Shown: positions 25,473 to 33,623 of the stretch, one piece after another
Position numbering within the stretch: the first letter of the stretch is position 1
Layout: each line of letters begins with the position of its first letter
Program-made: the position numbers and the translations under genes
The notes under the pieces: generated by a model
What the model saw: the letters and a program-made list of their open reading frames with translations, nothing else
Database searches by the model: none
Told to the model about the DNA's origin: nothing
Source of the DNA: Achromobacter piechaudii NBRC 102461
GTDB taxonomy: Bacteria > Pseudomonadota > Gammaproteobacteria > Burkholderiales > Burkholderiaceae_B
Reading direction: 5' to 3'
Assembly (NCBI RefSeq): GCF_001571245.1
Contig: NZ_BCTK01000006.1
Coordinates: 124,001-188,000 of the forward strand
DNA: 64,000 nucleotides

Positions 25473-27207
25473 GGGCGGGCTCGGCGCTTTGTGCGGGTTT
25501 GGCGAAGGCGGGATCGGCGTAGACGTCCTGCTTGAAAGGGTCGATGCCGACGCGGTCCACCACGTCGATAAAGCGTTCGGATTCGCTGTCGCGCAGGCCC
25601 AGGTAGGTGCGGATCAACCGATCTACAACGCCCGGCACCTGATCGCGCGCGAACGAGGGGCCGATGATGCGGCCCACAGCGGCGCCGCCGCCACGCGTGG
25701 ATTCCAGATCGGGCAGGGGTTTGGCCGCGCCATTCTGACGGCCGCCCAGCGTGACCTGATACCACTCTTCGCCGGCCTTATCGACACCCAGGATGCCGAT
25801 GTGCCCCACGTGGTGGTGACCACAGGAATTGATGCAGCCCGAGATGTTCAGGTCCAGTTCGCCGATTTCGAACAGGTAGTCCAGGTCGTCGAACTGGCGC
25901 TGGATGGCTTCGGCCACGGGGATGGAGACGGCGTTGGCCAGGGCGCAGAAGTCACCGCCGGGACAGGCGATGATGTTGGTCAACAGCCCGACGTTGGGCG
26001 TGGCCAGGTTCAGCGCTTCCAGCTTCTGCCACAGCTCGTGCAGCCGCGCGCGGCGCACGTCGGCCAGGATCAGGTTCTGTTCGTGCGAGACGCGCAGTTC
26101 GCCAAAGCCATAGGCGTCGGCCAGATCGGCCATGGCGTCCATCTGGTCGGCAGTGATGTCGCCGGGCGGCACGCCGGTGGGCTTGAGCGAGACGGTCACG
26201 GCGGCGTAGCCGGCGACCTTGTGCCCGTGCACATTGGTGCGCAGCCAGCGCGCAAAGCGCTTGTCGTTCGCGGCCAGGGCGTCGGTGTTGTCGGCGTCGT
26301 CGCGGGCAGAGGCATCGTATTGCGGCCACACGAAGCGGGCCTTGATGCTGTCGACGAATTCCTGGCTGATGGTGTCGGGGCCGTCCTTGATGAGCTGCCA
26401 CTGTTCATCGACCTGCTGCGCATAGACTTCGGGCGTCAGGTCCTTGACCAGGATCTTGATGCGCGCCTTGTACTTGTTGTCGCGGCGGCCGTGCAGGTTG
26501 TAGACGCGCAGCGCGGCTTGCAGATAGGTCAGCAGATGCTGCCAGGGCACGAAGGGATTGATCAGCTTGCCGACGATGGGCGTGCGGCCCATGCCGCCGC
26601 CGACCCACACGCGAAAGCCCAGCGCGCCGTCGCGTTCAACGGCTTGCAGGCCGATATCGTGTACGCCCACGGCCGCGCGGTCTTGTACCGCGCCGCTGAC
26701 GGCGATCTTGAATTTGCGCGGCAGGAAGGCGAATTCGGGGTGCAGCGTGGACCACTGGCGAATGATCTCGCACCACACGAGGGGGTCGACGAGTTCATCG
26801 GGCGCGACGCCGGCAAAGTGGTCGGTGGTGGTGTTGCGGATGCAGTTGCCGCTGGTCTGGATGGCGTGCATCTGCACGGTGGCCAGTTCCGCCAGGATGT
26901 CCGGCACGTCTTCCAGCTTGGGCCAGTTGAACTGGATGTTCTGGCGGGTGCTGAAGTGCCCGTAGCCACGGTCCCACTTGCGCGCGATGTGCGCCAGCGT
27001 GCGCAGTTGGCGCGACGCCAGCATGCCGTAGGGGATGGCCACGCGCAGCATGGGCGCGTGGCGCTGGATGTACAGGCCGTTCTGCAGGCGCAGAACGCGG
27101 AATTCATCTTCGGTGAGCTGGCCGTCGAGGAAGCGGCGCGTCTGATCGGCAAACTGCGCCACTCGCTGCTCGACTAGCTGCTGGTCGACGGGGTCATACA
27201 CGTACAT
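25465..27207 (-). CDS. cysI: Siroheme-dependent sulfite/nitrite reductase
   Basis: The product is 580 residues from the ATG at 27207. The 4Fe-4S/siroheme cysteines are visible in two pairs: CPGGDFC (Cys-x5-Cys) near 435 and CINSC (Cys-x3-Cys) near 475. Repeated ferredoxin-like and siroheme half-domains are present (FSTRQNIQFNW near the N-terminus). It reduces sulfite to sulfide in assimilation, with the DUF934 partner downstream favouring sulfite over nitrite. A longer upstream frame exists but is not conserved in type. Upstream (27208-27399) is a 192-bp gap that should hold the promoter; no clear CysB site was read. Confidence 0.88.
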   Translation of the reverse strand: MYVYDPVDQQLVEQRVAQFADQTRRFLDGQLTEDEFRVLRLQNGLYIQRHAPMLRVAIPYGMLASRQLRTLAHIARKWDRGYGHFSTRQNIQFNWPKLEDVPDILAELATVQMHAIQTSGNCIRNTTTDHFAGVAPDELVDPLVWCEIIRQWSTLHPEFAFLPRKFKIAVSGAVQDRAAVGVHDIGLQAVERDGALGFRVWVGGGMGRTPIVGKLINPFVPWQHLLTYLQAALRVYNLHGRRDNKYKARIKILVKDLTPEVYAQQVDEQWQLIKDGPDTISQEFVDSIKARFVWPQYDASARDDADNTDALAANDKRFARWLRTNVHGHKVAGYAAVTVSLKPTGVPPGDITADQMDAMADLADAYGFGELRVSHEQNLILADVRRARLHELWQKLEALNLATPNVGLLTNIIACPGGDFCALANAVSIPVAEAIQRQFDDLDYLFEIGELDLNISGCINSCGHHHVGHIGILGVDKAGEEWYQVTLGGRQNGAAKPLPDLESTRGGGAAVGRIIGPSFARDQVPGVVDRLIRTYLGLRDSESERFIDVVDRVGIDPFKQDVYADPAFAKPAQSAEPAHV

Positions 27208-27399
27208 GTCTACTGCCCTTGTGGTCTTCTCGGTCTGAGCCCTGTTGCGGCCGGCGCGAGGCGCGGCGAAAAGGCGATTCATAACCGTAACAGCCACCAG
27301 ACAGCACCGTCTAAGTCATTCTGGTAATAAGGAAATATTGCCCCCATGCTTCGCGCCTTCGGCGCTTTCCTGCGCATTGATTGCGCGCTATGCCACCAA

Positions 27400-27591
27400 C
27401 TACACCGCCGCGTTCACCGCCCAGCGGGCGACGAGGACCAGCACGATCACCAGCACCGCCGCCAGCAGCAGGCCGGTGGCGATCAGGGGGCCGGGTTTGT
27501 TGTGGGCGATGTCGGCGTCATAGCCGCGGCCGCGCCGCACGCCGAAAAAACCCCAGAGCACGGAGCGGACCGTGCGCAGGAAACTAAGCAT
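27400..27591 (-). CDS. DUF2970 small membrane protein
   Basis: The product has 63 residues. An N-terminal RTVRSVLWGFFGVRRGRGYD segment is followed by a single membrane helix (about 34-58). This is the DUF2970 pattern, common in betaproteobacteria and of unknown role. It stands between cysI and a LysR gene on the same strand. The ATG at 27591 is preceded by a purine-rich stretch. Confidence 0.8.
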   Translation of the reverse strand: MLSFLRTVRSVLWGFFGVRRGRGYDADIAHNKPGPLIATGLLLAAVLVIVLVLVARWAVNAAV

Positions 27592-27665
27592 ATGCGCCTC
27601 GTGGCGGATGAGGGGAACTGGCACTGTAGGCGCTGGCGCGGGCGCCAAACAGATGCAGATCCGCG

Positions 27666-28601
27666 TCAAGCGACCGTATCAGCGGCAGCCGGACTCGACG
27701 CCCCGATGCCGCGCACGATGTGTTCCAGCAACTCGCGCGCGGCGGGCGAGATGTGGCGGCCGGCGCGGCTCAGGACGTGCAGGCTGCCTTGGTTCAGAAT
27801 CGGATTGGCCAGCGGCAGGCTGGCCAGGCGCTGGGCGCGCATGTCGGCGGTGACGGCGATGGGCGGCGTGAGTGCATAGCCGATGCCCGCCGCCGCGAAC
27901 TGCCACAGCGCCTTGAACGAGGACGTCGTCAGCACGTTGCGCAGCCGCACCTGTTCGCTGATCTCGGCGGCCTGGATGTGCTGGCGCACGCCGAAGCCCT
28001 CCTGCATCGACGCGCCGGGATGATCGGCCAGGTCCGTCAACAGCAGCGGGCGGCCCAGGCGGGTCAGCGGATGGTCCTGCCGGACGATGGCGCGGATCGG
28101 CTCGGGCCGCGAATAATGCGTGCGCAGGCGCGCGTCGTTGGGCGGCTGGAACACCAACCCTATATAGGCGCGGTCGTCCACAATGCGTTGCACGATTTCC
28201 GACGTGCGCGCCACCTCGATGTCCAGCGTGACCTCCGGATGGCTGCGCCAGTAGCCGGGCAGCACGCGGTCGAACATCAGTTCGACGAAGCCTTCCCCCA
28301 GCACCAGGTCGATATGGCCGCGCTCGGCGTTGCGCAGGCTGTCGATCTCGGAAAAGAAGCTCTCCTGGATGTTCTGCTGCCGCTTCACGTAGCGCGCCAG
28401 GATGTGCCCAGCGTCGGTCGGCACCACGCCGCGCCCGCGACGTTCGAACAGCGCCATGCCACAGTCGCGTTCCAGCGCGGCGATGGCTCGGCTGACGGCC
28501 GACGGGTCCAGGTCCAGCACTTCGGCCGCGCCGCGCACCGAGCCTCGGCTCATGACCTGCATGAAATAGTGGGTACGGCGGGCGTCGAGTTTTTCATCCA
28601 T
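27666..28601 (-). CDS. LysR-family regulator, paralogue of the one at 522-1445
   Basis: The product has 311 residues. The helix-turn-helix (GAAEVLDLDPSAVSRAIAALE) and effector domain are normal for LysR. It shares long matching stretches with the regulator at 522-1445, including RRGRGVVPTDAG and a VFQPPNDARLRTHYSR segment. It is divergent from the DUF3100 membrane protein. Palindromes at 28643-28677 and 28711-28727 lie between them; the second uses the same TTGC and GCAA half-sites as the operators of the paralogue, so the two regulators may recognise similar DNA or signals. Confidence 0.92.
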   Translation of the reverse strand: MDEKLDARRTHYFMQVMSRGSVRGAAEVLDLDPSAVSRAIAALERDCGMALFERRGRGVVPTDAGHILARYVKRQQNIQESFFSEIDSLRNAERGHIDLVLGEGFVELMFDRVLPGYWRSHPEVTLDIEVARTSEIVQRIVDDRAYIGLVFQPPNDARLRTHYSRPEPIRAIVRQDHPLTRLGRPLLLTDLADHPGASMQEGFGVRQHIQAAEISEQVRLRNVLTTSSFKALWQFAAAGIGYALTPPIAVTADMRAQRLASLPLANPILNQGSLHVLSRAGRHISPAARELLEHIVRGIGASSPAAADTVA

Positions 28602-28642
28602 GGCGGTGCTCCAGGCGGGCGGGGTGCGGCGGCAGATCCACA

Positions 28643-28677
28643 ATCGAATTTAAGGGTTTACCCGTATCAAATTCGAT
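28643..28677. promoter_or_regulatory. Wide palindrome in the LysR/DUF3100 divergent promoter
   Basis: Perfect 9-base arms ATCGAATTT and AAATTCGAT around 17 bases. It lies 42 bases from the LysR start codon and is a good candidate for autoregulation. Confidence 0.5.
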
Positions 28678-28710
28678 AACGTGCAAAATTTTCCCAGGAA
28701 AACGCCGTGT

Positions 28711-28727
28711 GTTGCATTTTACGCAAC
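28711..28727. promoter_or_regulatory. LysR-type operator near the DUF3100 gene
   Basis: GTTGC, seven bases, GCAAC: a perfect 5-base inverted repeat containing T-N11-A. The TTGC-N7-GCAA core matches the sites at 486-508 and 1480-1502. Confidence 0.55.
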
Positions 28728-28861
28728 GCTTATGCGGTGGCGCTGTCATGGTTGCCGCTTGGGCCCTCCGGCGAAAATCGCGCCTGCTGTGCGAACGCGC
28801 GCCATTGCCGCGCGCCGCCGTGCCGCCACGAAAACTTATTCACGTTCATCAGGGGAATTCG

Positions 28862-30199
28862 ATGTCTTACGCCAGCGCCAGCCTGGCCGCGCCTTCCATG
28901 CCGCTATCCGCCCGCATTCGTATGCTTGCCGCCATCTTGTTGGTGGTGGTCATTTCCGAAGCGATCGGCAGCGTCACGTTTTCGGTGGGCCCGGGCAAGA
29001 TCGTTCTGCAACCGATGCTGTGGGCCATTTTCATTGGCGCCATCGTGGCGGCGTTCGGCCAGCGGCTGCCCGTGGGCGCCGGCATCGACAAAGCCATGCA
29101 GACCCGCATCAGCGGCTACCTGCAATACGCGCTGCTGCCGTTCCTGGCCAAGCTGGGCCTGATGGTGGGCGGCGCGCTGCCGCAGGTGCGCGAAGCCGGC
29201 TGGGCGCTGGTGTTCCAGGAATTTGGCCACTTCTTCGGCACCATGGCCATCGGCCTGCCGCTGGCGCTGCTGCTGGGCATCAAACGCGAAGCCATCGGCG
29301 CCACCTTCTCGGTGGGCCGCGAGCCCAGCCTGGCGATCATCGGCGAACGCTACGGCATGAACTCGCCCGAAGGCCGTGGCGTAATGGCCGAGTACATCAC
29401 CGGCACGGTGATCGGCGCGCTGTTCGTGGCCCTGATGGCCGGCTTCATCACCAGCCTGAACATTTTTGATCCGCGCTCGCTCGCCATGGGCGCGGGCGTG
29501 GGCTCCGGCAGCATGATGGCCGCCGGCGTGGGCGCCATCGCGTCCCAGCAGACGCCGGAAATGGCGCATCAGGTGGCCGCGCTGGCCGCCGCCGCCAACC
29601 TGCTGACGACGGTGGTGGGCGTGTACTTCACGCTCTTCATCTCGCTGCCGACCACGATCTTCCTGTACGGCAAGCTCGAACCCGTGCTGGGACGCTTCTC
29701 GCGCGGCAAGGCGTCGGAATCGGTGGTGGACGAAAGTGTCTCCGAGGACGTGCCGGCCCACAGCTCCAAGATGGGTTTCGGCGACCGCCTGACCGCCTAT
29801 GTCATTTGCGGCCTGTTCGCGCTGGTGGGCAACCGCCTGGGCTACAACGTGCCCTTCATGGACGCACTGCCGGGCATGGGCATCATCATCCTGCTCGTCG
29901 TGCTGACCGACCTGATCCTGCGCGTGGTGCCCAAGCTGCCCGCCGTGTTCGTGCTGTCGCTGATCGCCATGACGGCCGGCTGCCCCGGCGTGCTGCCGTA
30001 CTCGGACCAGATCATCGCGCTGGTCGGCAAGGTGAACTTCCTGCCGTTCACGACGGTGATCCTGGCCATGGCCGGTCTGTCGATCCTGAAAGACCTGCCG
30101 GCCTTCCGCAAGCTGGGCTGGAAGATCGTGGTGGTGTCCCTGGCCGCCAACGCCGGCACCTTCCTGGGCGCCACGATGATCGCGGAATTCTTCCACTGA
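28862..30199 (+). CDS. DUF3100 family membrane protein (putative transporter)
   Basis: The product has 445 residues with about ten to twelve membrane helices. The start at 28862 follows GGGGAA. Its features fit DUF3100: SVGPGKIVLQPMLWA at the N-terminus, GATFSVGREPSLAIIGERYG, and a GAGVGSGSMMAAGVGA loop. The family is often found with M20 amidohydrolases and is thought to move a related solute, but it has no proven substrate. Here it stands alone with its divergent LysR; an M20 gene under a paralogous LysR lies 27 kb away. A bidirectional terminator follows. Confidence 0.82.
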   Translation: MSYASASLAAPSMPLSARIRMLAAILLVVVISEAIGSVTFSVGPGKIVLQPMLWAIFIGAIVAAFGQRLPVGAGIDKAMQTRISGYLQYALLPFLAKLGLMVGGALPQVREAGWALVFQEFGHFFGTMAIGLPLALLLGIKREAIGATFSVGREPSLAIIGERYGMNSPEGRGVMAEYITGTVIGALFVALMAGFITSLNIFDPRSLAMGAGVGSGSMMAAGVGAIASQQTPEMAHQVAALAAAANLLTTVVGVYFTLFISLPTTIFLYGKLEPVLGRFSRGKASESVVDESVSEDVPAHSSKMGFGDRLTAYVICGLFALVGNRLGYNVPFMDALPGMGIIILLVVLTDLILRVVPKLPAVFVLSLIAMTAGCPGVLPYSDQIIALVGKVNFLPFTTVILAMAGLSILKDLPAFRKLGWKIVVVSLAANAGTFLGATMIAEFFH

Positions 30200-30226
30200 T
30201 CATCCACGCGTAGCGCGCAGGAAATG

Positions 30227-30257
30227 AAAACCGCCTGACAAATGTCAGGCGGTTTTT
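30227..30257. terminator. Bidirectional terminator between DUF3100 and coiled-coil genes
   Basis: AAAACCGCCTGACA, two bases, TGTCAGGCGGTTTTTT: a near-perfect stem with A- and T-runs on both sides. It covers the last four codons and stop of the minus-strand gene at 30245-30856, so that gene's C-terminus is encoded inside the terminator. Confidence 0.85.
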
Positions 30258-30856
30258 TCTTGGGCGAAGCCCGCGCGATAGCGGGCGTTGTCGGTGACGT
30301 TCTCGGTGGCGCCGATGTTGGCCACGGCGGGCACGCCGACGGCGGCGGCCTTGACCGCGACAGCGGCCTGCCATTCCTGCACCTGCGGGTTGCCCATGGC
30401 GACGCGGTAAGGCTGCAACGGCGTCAAGCCTTCGATGGTGCCCAGGTCATTGGAATTGCCCGCCCGCTGCTGCACGGCGGCATCCGCCTGCGCCGCGTAG
30501 GCGTCCACGGCGCGGCGCAGGCGCGTGTCGGCGTATTGGTCGCGCAAAATATTCGGGTCGAAGGCGGGGGCAAGTTCCGTGTCCAGCGCGGTTCGGCCAT
30601 CCAGCGCCACGGCCGCGGGCGCGCGGACGTCTGCGGCGGCATCGGCACGCGCCAATTCGGCGGCTTCACGGGTACGCGCTATGCGCTGCGCTTCCCACGC
30701 GGCTTGCGCCTGGCGGCTACGCTGGGCGTCACGTATGGCGGCTTCGCGGGCCAGGCGCTCGGCTTCAAAGGTGGGCTGGGTGTCGTTGACCAGCGGCACG
30801 CGCGCCGGGTAGGGCGCGGCAACGCGGGCAATGGGGGGGATCGCAGTGACGTTCAT
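30245..30856 (-). CDS. Unrecognised Ala/Arg-rich coiled-coil protein
   Basis: The product is 203 residues from the ATG at 30856, which has GGGAG nine bases upstream; a longer reading is less likely. The middle (about 38-85) is alanine-, arginine- and glutamate-rich and looks like a long charged helix or coiled coil. The C-terminal half carries LTPLQPYRVAMGNPQVQEWQ. No signal peptide or membrane helix is seen. No family is recognised. It is monocistronic, ending in the shared terminator. Confidence 0.7.
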   Translation of the reverse strand: MNVTAIPPIARVAAPYPARVPLVNDTQPTFEAERLAREAAIRDAQRSRQAQAAWEAQRIARTREAAELARADAAADVRAPAAVALDGRTALDTELAPAFDPNILRDQYADTRLRRAVDAYAAQADAAVQQRAGNSNDLGTIEGLTPLQPYRVAMGNPQVQEWQAAVAVKAAAVGVPAVANIGATENVTDNARYRAGFAQEKTA

Positions 30857-30987
30857 GCTTGCTCCCTGTGCGAGTCGACAGCCGCCCATGGCGGGCGTCC
30901 GGCGAAGGCTGACAAGACCAAAATTTACCGCGTGGCGGTCGTGGTGTCGTGTCAGCCCGTCGCACTAGGATGCAAGGCGTAACCGTG

Positions 30988-31596
30988 TCAGGCGGGGGGC
31001 AGCGTCGCCTGCAGGGAGGGGCGGGCGTTGAAGGCCTTGAACCAGGCGGCCACGCCAGGGTGGGCGCCGCGCCAGTCGTAGCTGCCGAACCGGAAGTCCA
31101 GATAGCCCAGCGCGCAGGCGATGGTGATCGTGCCGATGTCCATCCGGCCGTCCAGTCGGGTCACGCTCTTTTCCAGCTGCGCCAGCGCGTCGTGCGCCTT
31201 GCTCATCTGGCCGTCGACCCAGTCGGTCCAGCGCAGCGCTTCGGGACGCAGCGCGACTTCGTAGCGGGCCAGCAGCGCGGCATCCATGACGCCATCGCCC
31301 AAGGCCTGATCGGCAAGCGCCTGCCAGCGCGCGGGGCCGTTCGCGGGGAACAGCGTGCCGCCGCCCAGATCGTTCAGGTATTCGCAGATGACGCGGCTGT
31401 CATAGAGCACCTGGCCGTCGTCCGTGATCAAGGTGGGCACCTTGCCCAGCGGGTTGCTGGGGATGATGCTCTTGTCGCGGGCGACGGGGCCAGCGGCGCT
31501 GGGCAGTTTTTCGATGCGGTCGGTCAAGCCCAGTTCGTGCGCAATGACCATGCATTTGCGCACGAAGGGAGATGCCGGCGAGAAAAACAATTTCAT
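30988..31596 (-). CDS. Glutathione S-transferase family protein
   Basis: The product is 202 residues from the ATG at 31596. The thioredoxin-like N-terminal domain starts MKLFFSPASPFVRK, with Ser9 a likely catalytic residue, then NPLGKVPTL and the glutathione-contact YDSRVICEYL. The helical C-terminal domain is intact (DIGTITIACALGYLDFRF). It probably conjugates or reduces electrophiles in the cytoplasm. It follows the carbonic anhydrase gene by 72 bases on the same strand, so they may share a transcript. Confidence 0.92.
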   Translation of the reverse strand: MKLFFSPASPFVRKCMVIAHELGLTDRIEKLPSAAGPVARDKSIIPSNPLGKVPTLITDDGQVLYDSRVICEYLNDLGGGTLFPANGPARWQALADQALGDGVMDAALLARYEVALRPEALRWTDWVDGQMSKAHDALAQLEKSVTRLDGRMDIGTITIACALGYLDFRFGSYDWRGAHPGVAAWFKAFNARPSLQATLPPA

Positions 31597-31668
31597 ATCG
31601 GTCCTTGTCGGTTGCGTAGCGTCTTTGGTGAAAGCGAAAAGCAGCCGCAAGCGTACCGGATATGCGAC

Positions 31669-32319
31669 TTATCCGGTGACGCCGGTTTCCAGGCAGGGAT
31701 TGAATTCGCCCGTTGCCGGATCGCGCAGGAACAGCACGCCGGTTGCCACGCCGAAGTACGTGCCGTGCAGTTCCAGCTCGCCCTTTTCAACGCGGCGGCG
31801 GATCGACGGGAACGTCATCAGGTTGTTCAGGCTGTGTTCGACCACGGCCAGTTCCAGGCGCTTGAGCTTGGTCTGGCGGTCGCCGTCGCTGGGGCCCAGG
31901 CGTTCGGCCACCGGTTCGATCTGCGACATCCACTTGCCGATAAAGTCGCCTTTGGACAGCGGCTTGGCGTCGTCGAAGAACGAGCGGATGCCGCCGCAGG
32001 ACGCGTGGCCCAGCACGACGATGTGCTTGACGTTCAGGCCGTTGACGGCGAATTCGATCGCGGCGCTGGTGCCGTGATAAGACGATTCCGAATCCGGTTC
32101 ACAGGGCGGGACCAGGTTGGCCACGTTGCGCACCACGAACATCTCGCCGGGCCCGGCGTCAAAGATCACTTCAGGCGATACGCGCGAGTCGCAGCAGCCA
32201 ATGAGAAGAATTTCCGGGCTTTGCCCGAGTTCAGCCAGCTTCTGATAGCGGCTGCTTTCCGAATGGAAACGGCCGTCCAGGAACGATTGATAGCCTTCGG
32301 TGAGTCTTTTGGGAAACAT
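31669..32319 (-). CDS. Beta-class carbonic anhydrase
   Basis: The product is 216 residues from the ATG at 32319, chosen because AGGAAG lies ten bases upstream; a GTG three codons earlier is too close to it. Zinc ligands are Cys42 (in CCDSR, with Asp44 and Arg46), His105 and Cys108 in VVLGHASCGG. It interconverts CO2 and bicarbonate. PEP carboxylase, a bicarbonate user, lies about 10 kb away, but no direct link is shown. An inverted repeat at 32376-32398 lies just upstream. Confidence 0.94.
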   Translation of the reverse strand: MFPKRLTEGYQSFLDGRFHSESSRYQKLAELGQSPEILLIGCCDSRVSPEVIFDAGPGEMFVVRNVANLVPPCEPDSESSYHGTSAAIEFAVNGLNVKHIVVLGHASCGGIRSFFDDAKPLSKGDFIGKWMSQIEPVAERLGPSDGDRQTKLKRLELAVVEHSLNNLMTFPSIRRRVEKGELELHGTYFGVATGVLFLRDPATGEFNPCLETGVTG

Positions 32320-32375
32320 GATGGTCACTTCCTAGTAACGAGGCCAGGCTTGCTGGCACGCCGACAGACGCAATA

Positions 32376-32398
32376 AGGGGCTTCGTTTGGAAGCCCCT
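32376..32398. repeat. Perfect inverted repeat upstream of carbonic anhydrase
   Basis: AGGGGCTTC, five bases, GAAGCCCCT: a 9-bp perfect stem. No T-run follows on either strand. It could be a weak terminator for the gene at 32501-32842 or a leader hairpin of the carbonic anhydrase transcript. Confidence 0.5.
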
Positions 32399-32453
32399 GT
32401 TATCGAGTCGGCAAGCGGAATTTTCCCATATTTGTCCCTACAACCCCCTGTCT

Positions 32454-32478
32454 AAACCCTGCTCGAATCAGGGTTTTT
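32454..32478. terminator. Hairpin downstream of the FxLYD gene
   Basis: AAACCCTG, seven bases, CAGGGTTTTT. The stem is six to seven pairs. The stronger T-run is on the plus strand; on the minus strand, where the gene ends at 32501, only three T follow. Confidence 0.45.
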
Positions 32479-32500
32479 GACCCGGGCGAGGCAAGCAATC

Positions 32501-32842
32501 CTATTGCGCGCGCACGTCCAGCACCGTGACCTTGGTGAATTGCAGCGGCGTGGTGGCCTTGACCAGCCGGATCTGCCCCGGCTGGATGGGGCCGATCACG
32601 TCTTCGTTGACCCGGCCCACTTCACGGCCCTGCGCGTCGTACAGCACGTAGGTCAGCACGGCGCTGGAGACCGGCCGCCCCGACAGGTTGGCCAAAGATC
32701 CGGTGATGGTGGACATGTTGATGTTGGTGTCGCGCACGGCCTGCACGTTGCCCAGCGTGACGCCGTAAGTCAGGCTTTGTGCGCTGACGGCGCCGGACAG
32801 GCCGGCAAGCATGACGACGGTAAAAGCGTGGGCAAGTTTCAT
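32501..32842 (-). CDS. Exported FxLYD-type domain protein
   Basis: The product is 113 residues from the ATG at 32842, preceded by GGAGACCGCC. A clear signal peptide ends at SGAVSAQS. The remainder is one small beta-sandwich of the FxLYD kind (STITGSLANLSGRPVSSAVLTYVLYDAQGREVG). Such domains occur in secreted or envelope proteins; the role is unknown. It is divergent from psiF. Confidence 0.75.
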   Translation of the reverse strand: MKLAHAFTVVMLAGLSGAVSAQSLTYGVTLGNVQAVRDTNINMSTITGSLANLSGRPVSSAVLTYVLYDAQGREVGRVNEDVIGPIQPGQIRLVKATTPLQFTKVTVLDVRAQ

Positions 32843-33195
32843 GGCGGTCTCCTGTGTGCCGGCGCAGGGGGCGCTTGACTGTCCGCGCCGCCCTTTGCGT
32901 CGTCCGCGTAGCGACGCGGACAGGGGTATCTCACACCTTTCCGAAGCCCTGCACAACGGGTCGAAAGGATGAATCGGTAACAGGTTGCATGGGTTGTTCC
33001 CAGATTCGTCGCCTACTGACAAAGATGCGTCGGAATGTCTCTAAATTGAGATCTTTCGGCCTTGTATTTTCCTAACTTTTCGAAGCTTGCAGTGCGGAGC
33101 GCTTTGTTCGATGATTGCCGGGTCGGCACGTGGCCGAAGGCCCGCTTTCAAGCGTGTATCCGCGAAGGCGGGCGTCTAACGCAAGGGAGAAACTC
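32843..33195. other. Divergent intergenic region between the FxLYD gene and psiF
   Basis: 353 bases with no convincing reading frame of its own. A small inverted repeat TCTC-TAAATT-GAGA occurs near 33040-33053, in the most AT-rich part, which is a plausible place for the psiF promoter. A GGGAG ribosome site precedes psiF. Nothing else is recognised. Confidence 0.5.
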
Positions 33196-33522
33196 ATGCT
33201 TTCCCGTACTAGCCAGTTGGCCTCGGCCATTGTGTTGTCCGCATGTTTTTTCGGGGCCTATGCCCAGACCCCCGCCGCGCCCGCCAAGACGCCCACGCCG
33301 CAACAGCAGCGCATGGCCGACTGCAACAAGTCCGCCACCGGTAAAACGGGCGATGACCGCAAGGCCTACATGAGCAGCTGCCTGAAGGGCGAAGCGGCCG
33401 CGCCGGAAAAGAAGTTGACCCCGCAGCAGCAAAAGATGAAGGACTGCAACGCCAAGGCCGGCGATCAGAAGCTGACCGGCGACGCCCGCAAGACCTTCAT
33501 GAGCACCTGCCTGAAGGGCTGA
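33196..33522 (+). CDS. psiF: PsiF repeat protein, exported
   Basis: The product has 108 residues. A signal peptide ends near GAYAQ. Two copies of the PsiF repeat follow (about 37-64 and 74-107), each with QQQRMADCN or QQQKMKDCN and a later MSSCLKG or MSTCLKG, giving two cysteines per repeat. The E. coli gene is phosphate-starvation induced; the function is unknown. The start is fixed by AAGGGAG upstream. No Pho box was read with confidence. Confidence 0.85.
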   Translation: MLSRTSQLASAIVLSACFFGAYAQTPAAPAKTPTPQQQRMADCNKSATGKTGDDRKAYMSSCLKGEAAAPEKKLTPQQQKMKDCNAKAGDQKLTGDARKTFMSTCLKG

Positions 33523-33573
33523 TCGGCCTTCGCCGGCTTTCGACGCCGCGACCAGGCTGAATCCGCAATCCCC

Positions 33574-33608
33574 AAAAAAAAGCGCCAGACGAAAGCCTGG
33601 CGCTTTTT
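33574..33608. terminator. Bidirectional terminator between psiF and the pca operon
   Basis: An A-run, AGCGCCAG, eight bases, CTGGCGCT, then TTTT. It serves psiF on the plus strand and the convergent cyclase gene on the minus strand. Confidence 0.88.
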
Positions 33609-33623
33609 GCGTCGCCCTTCGGT

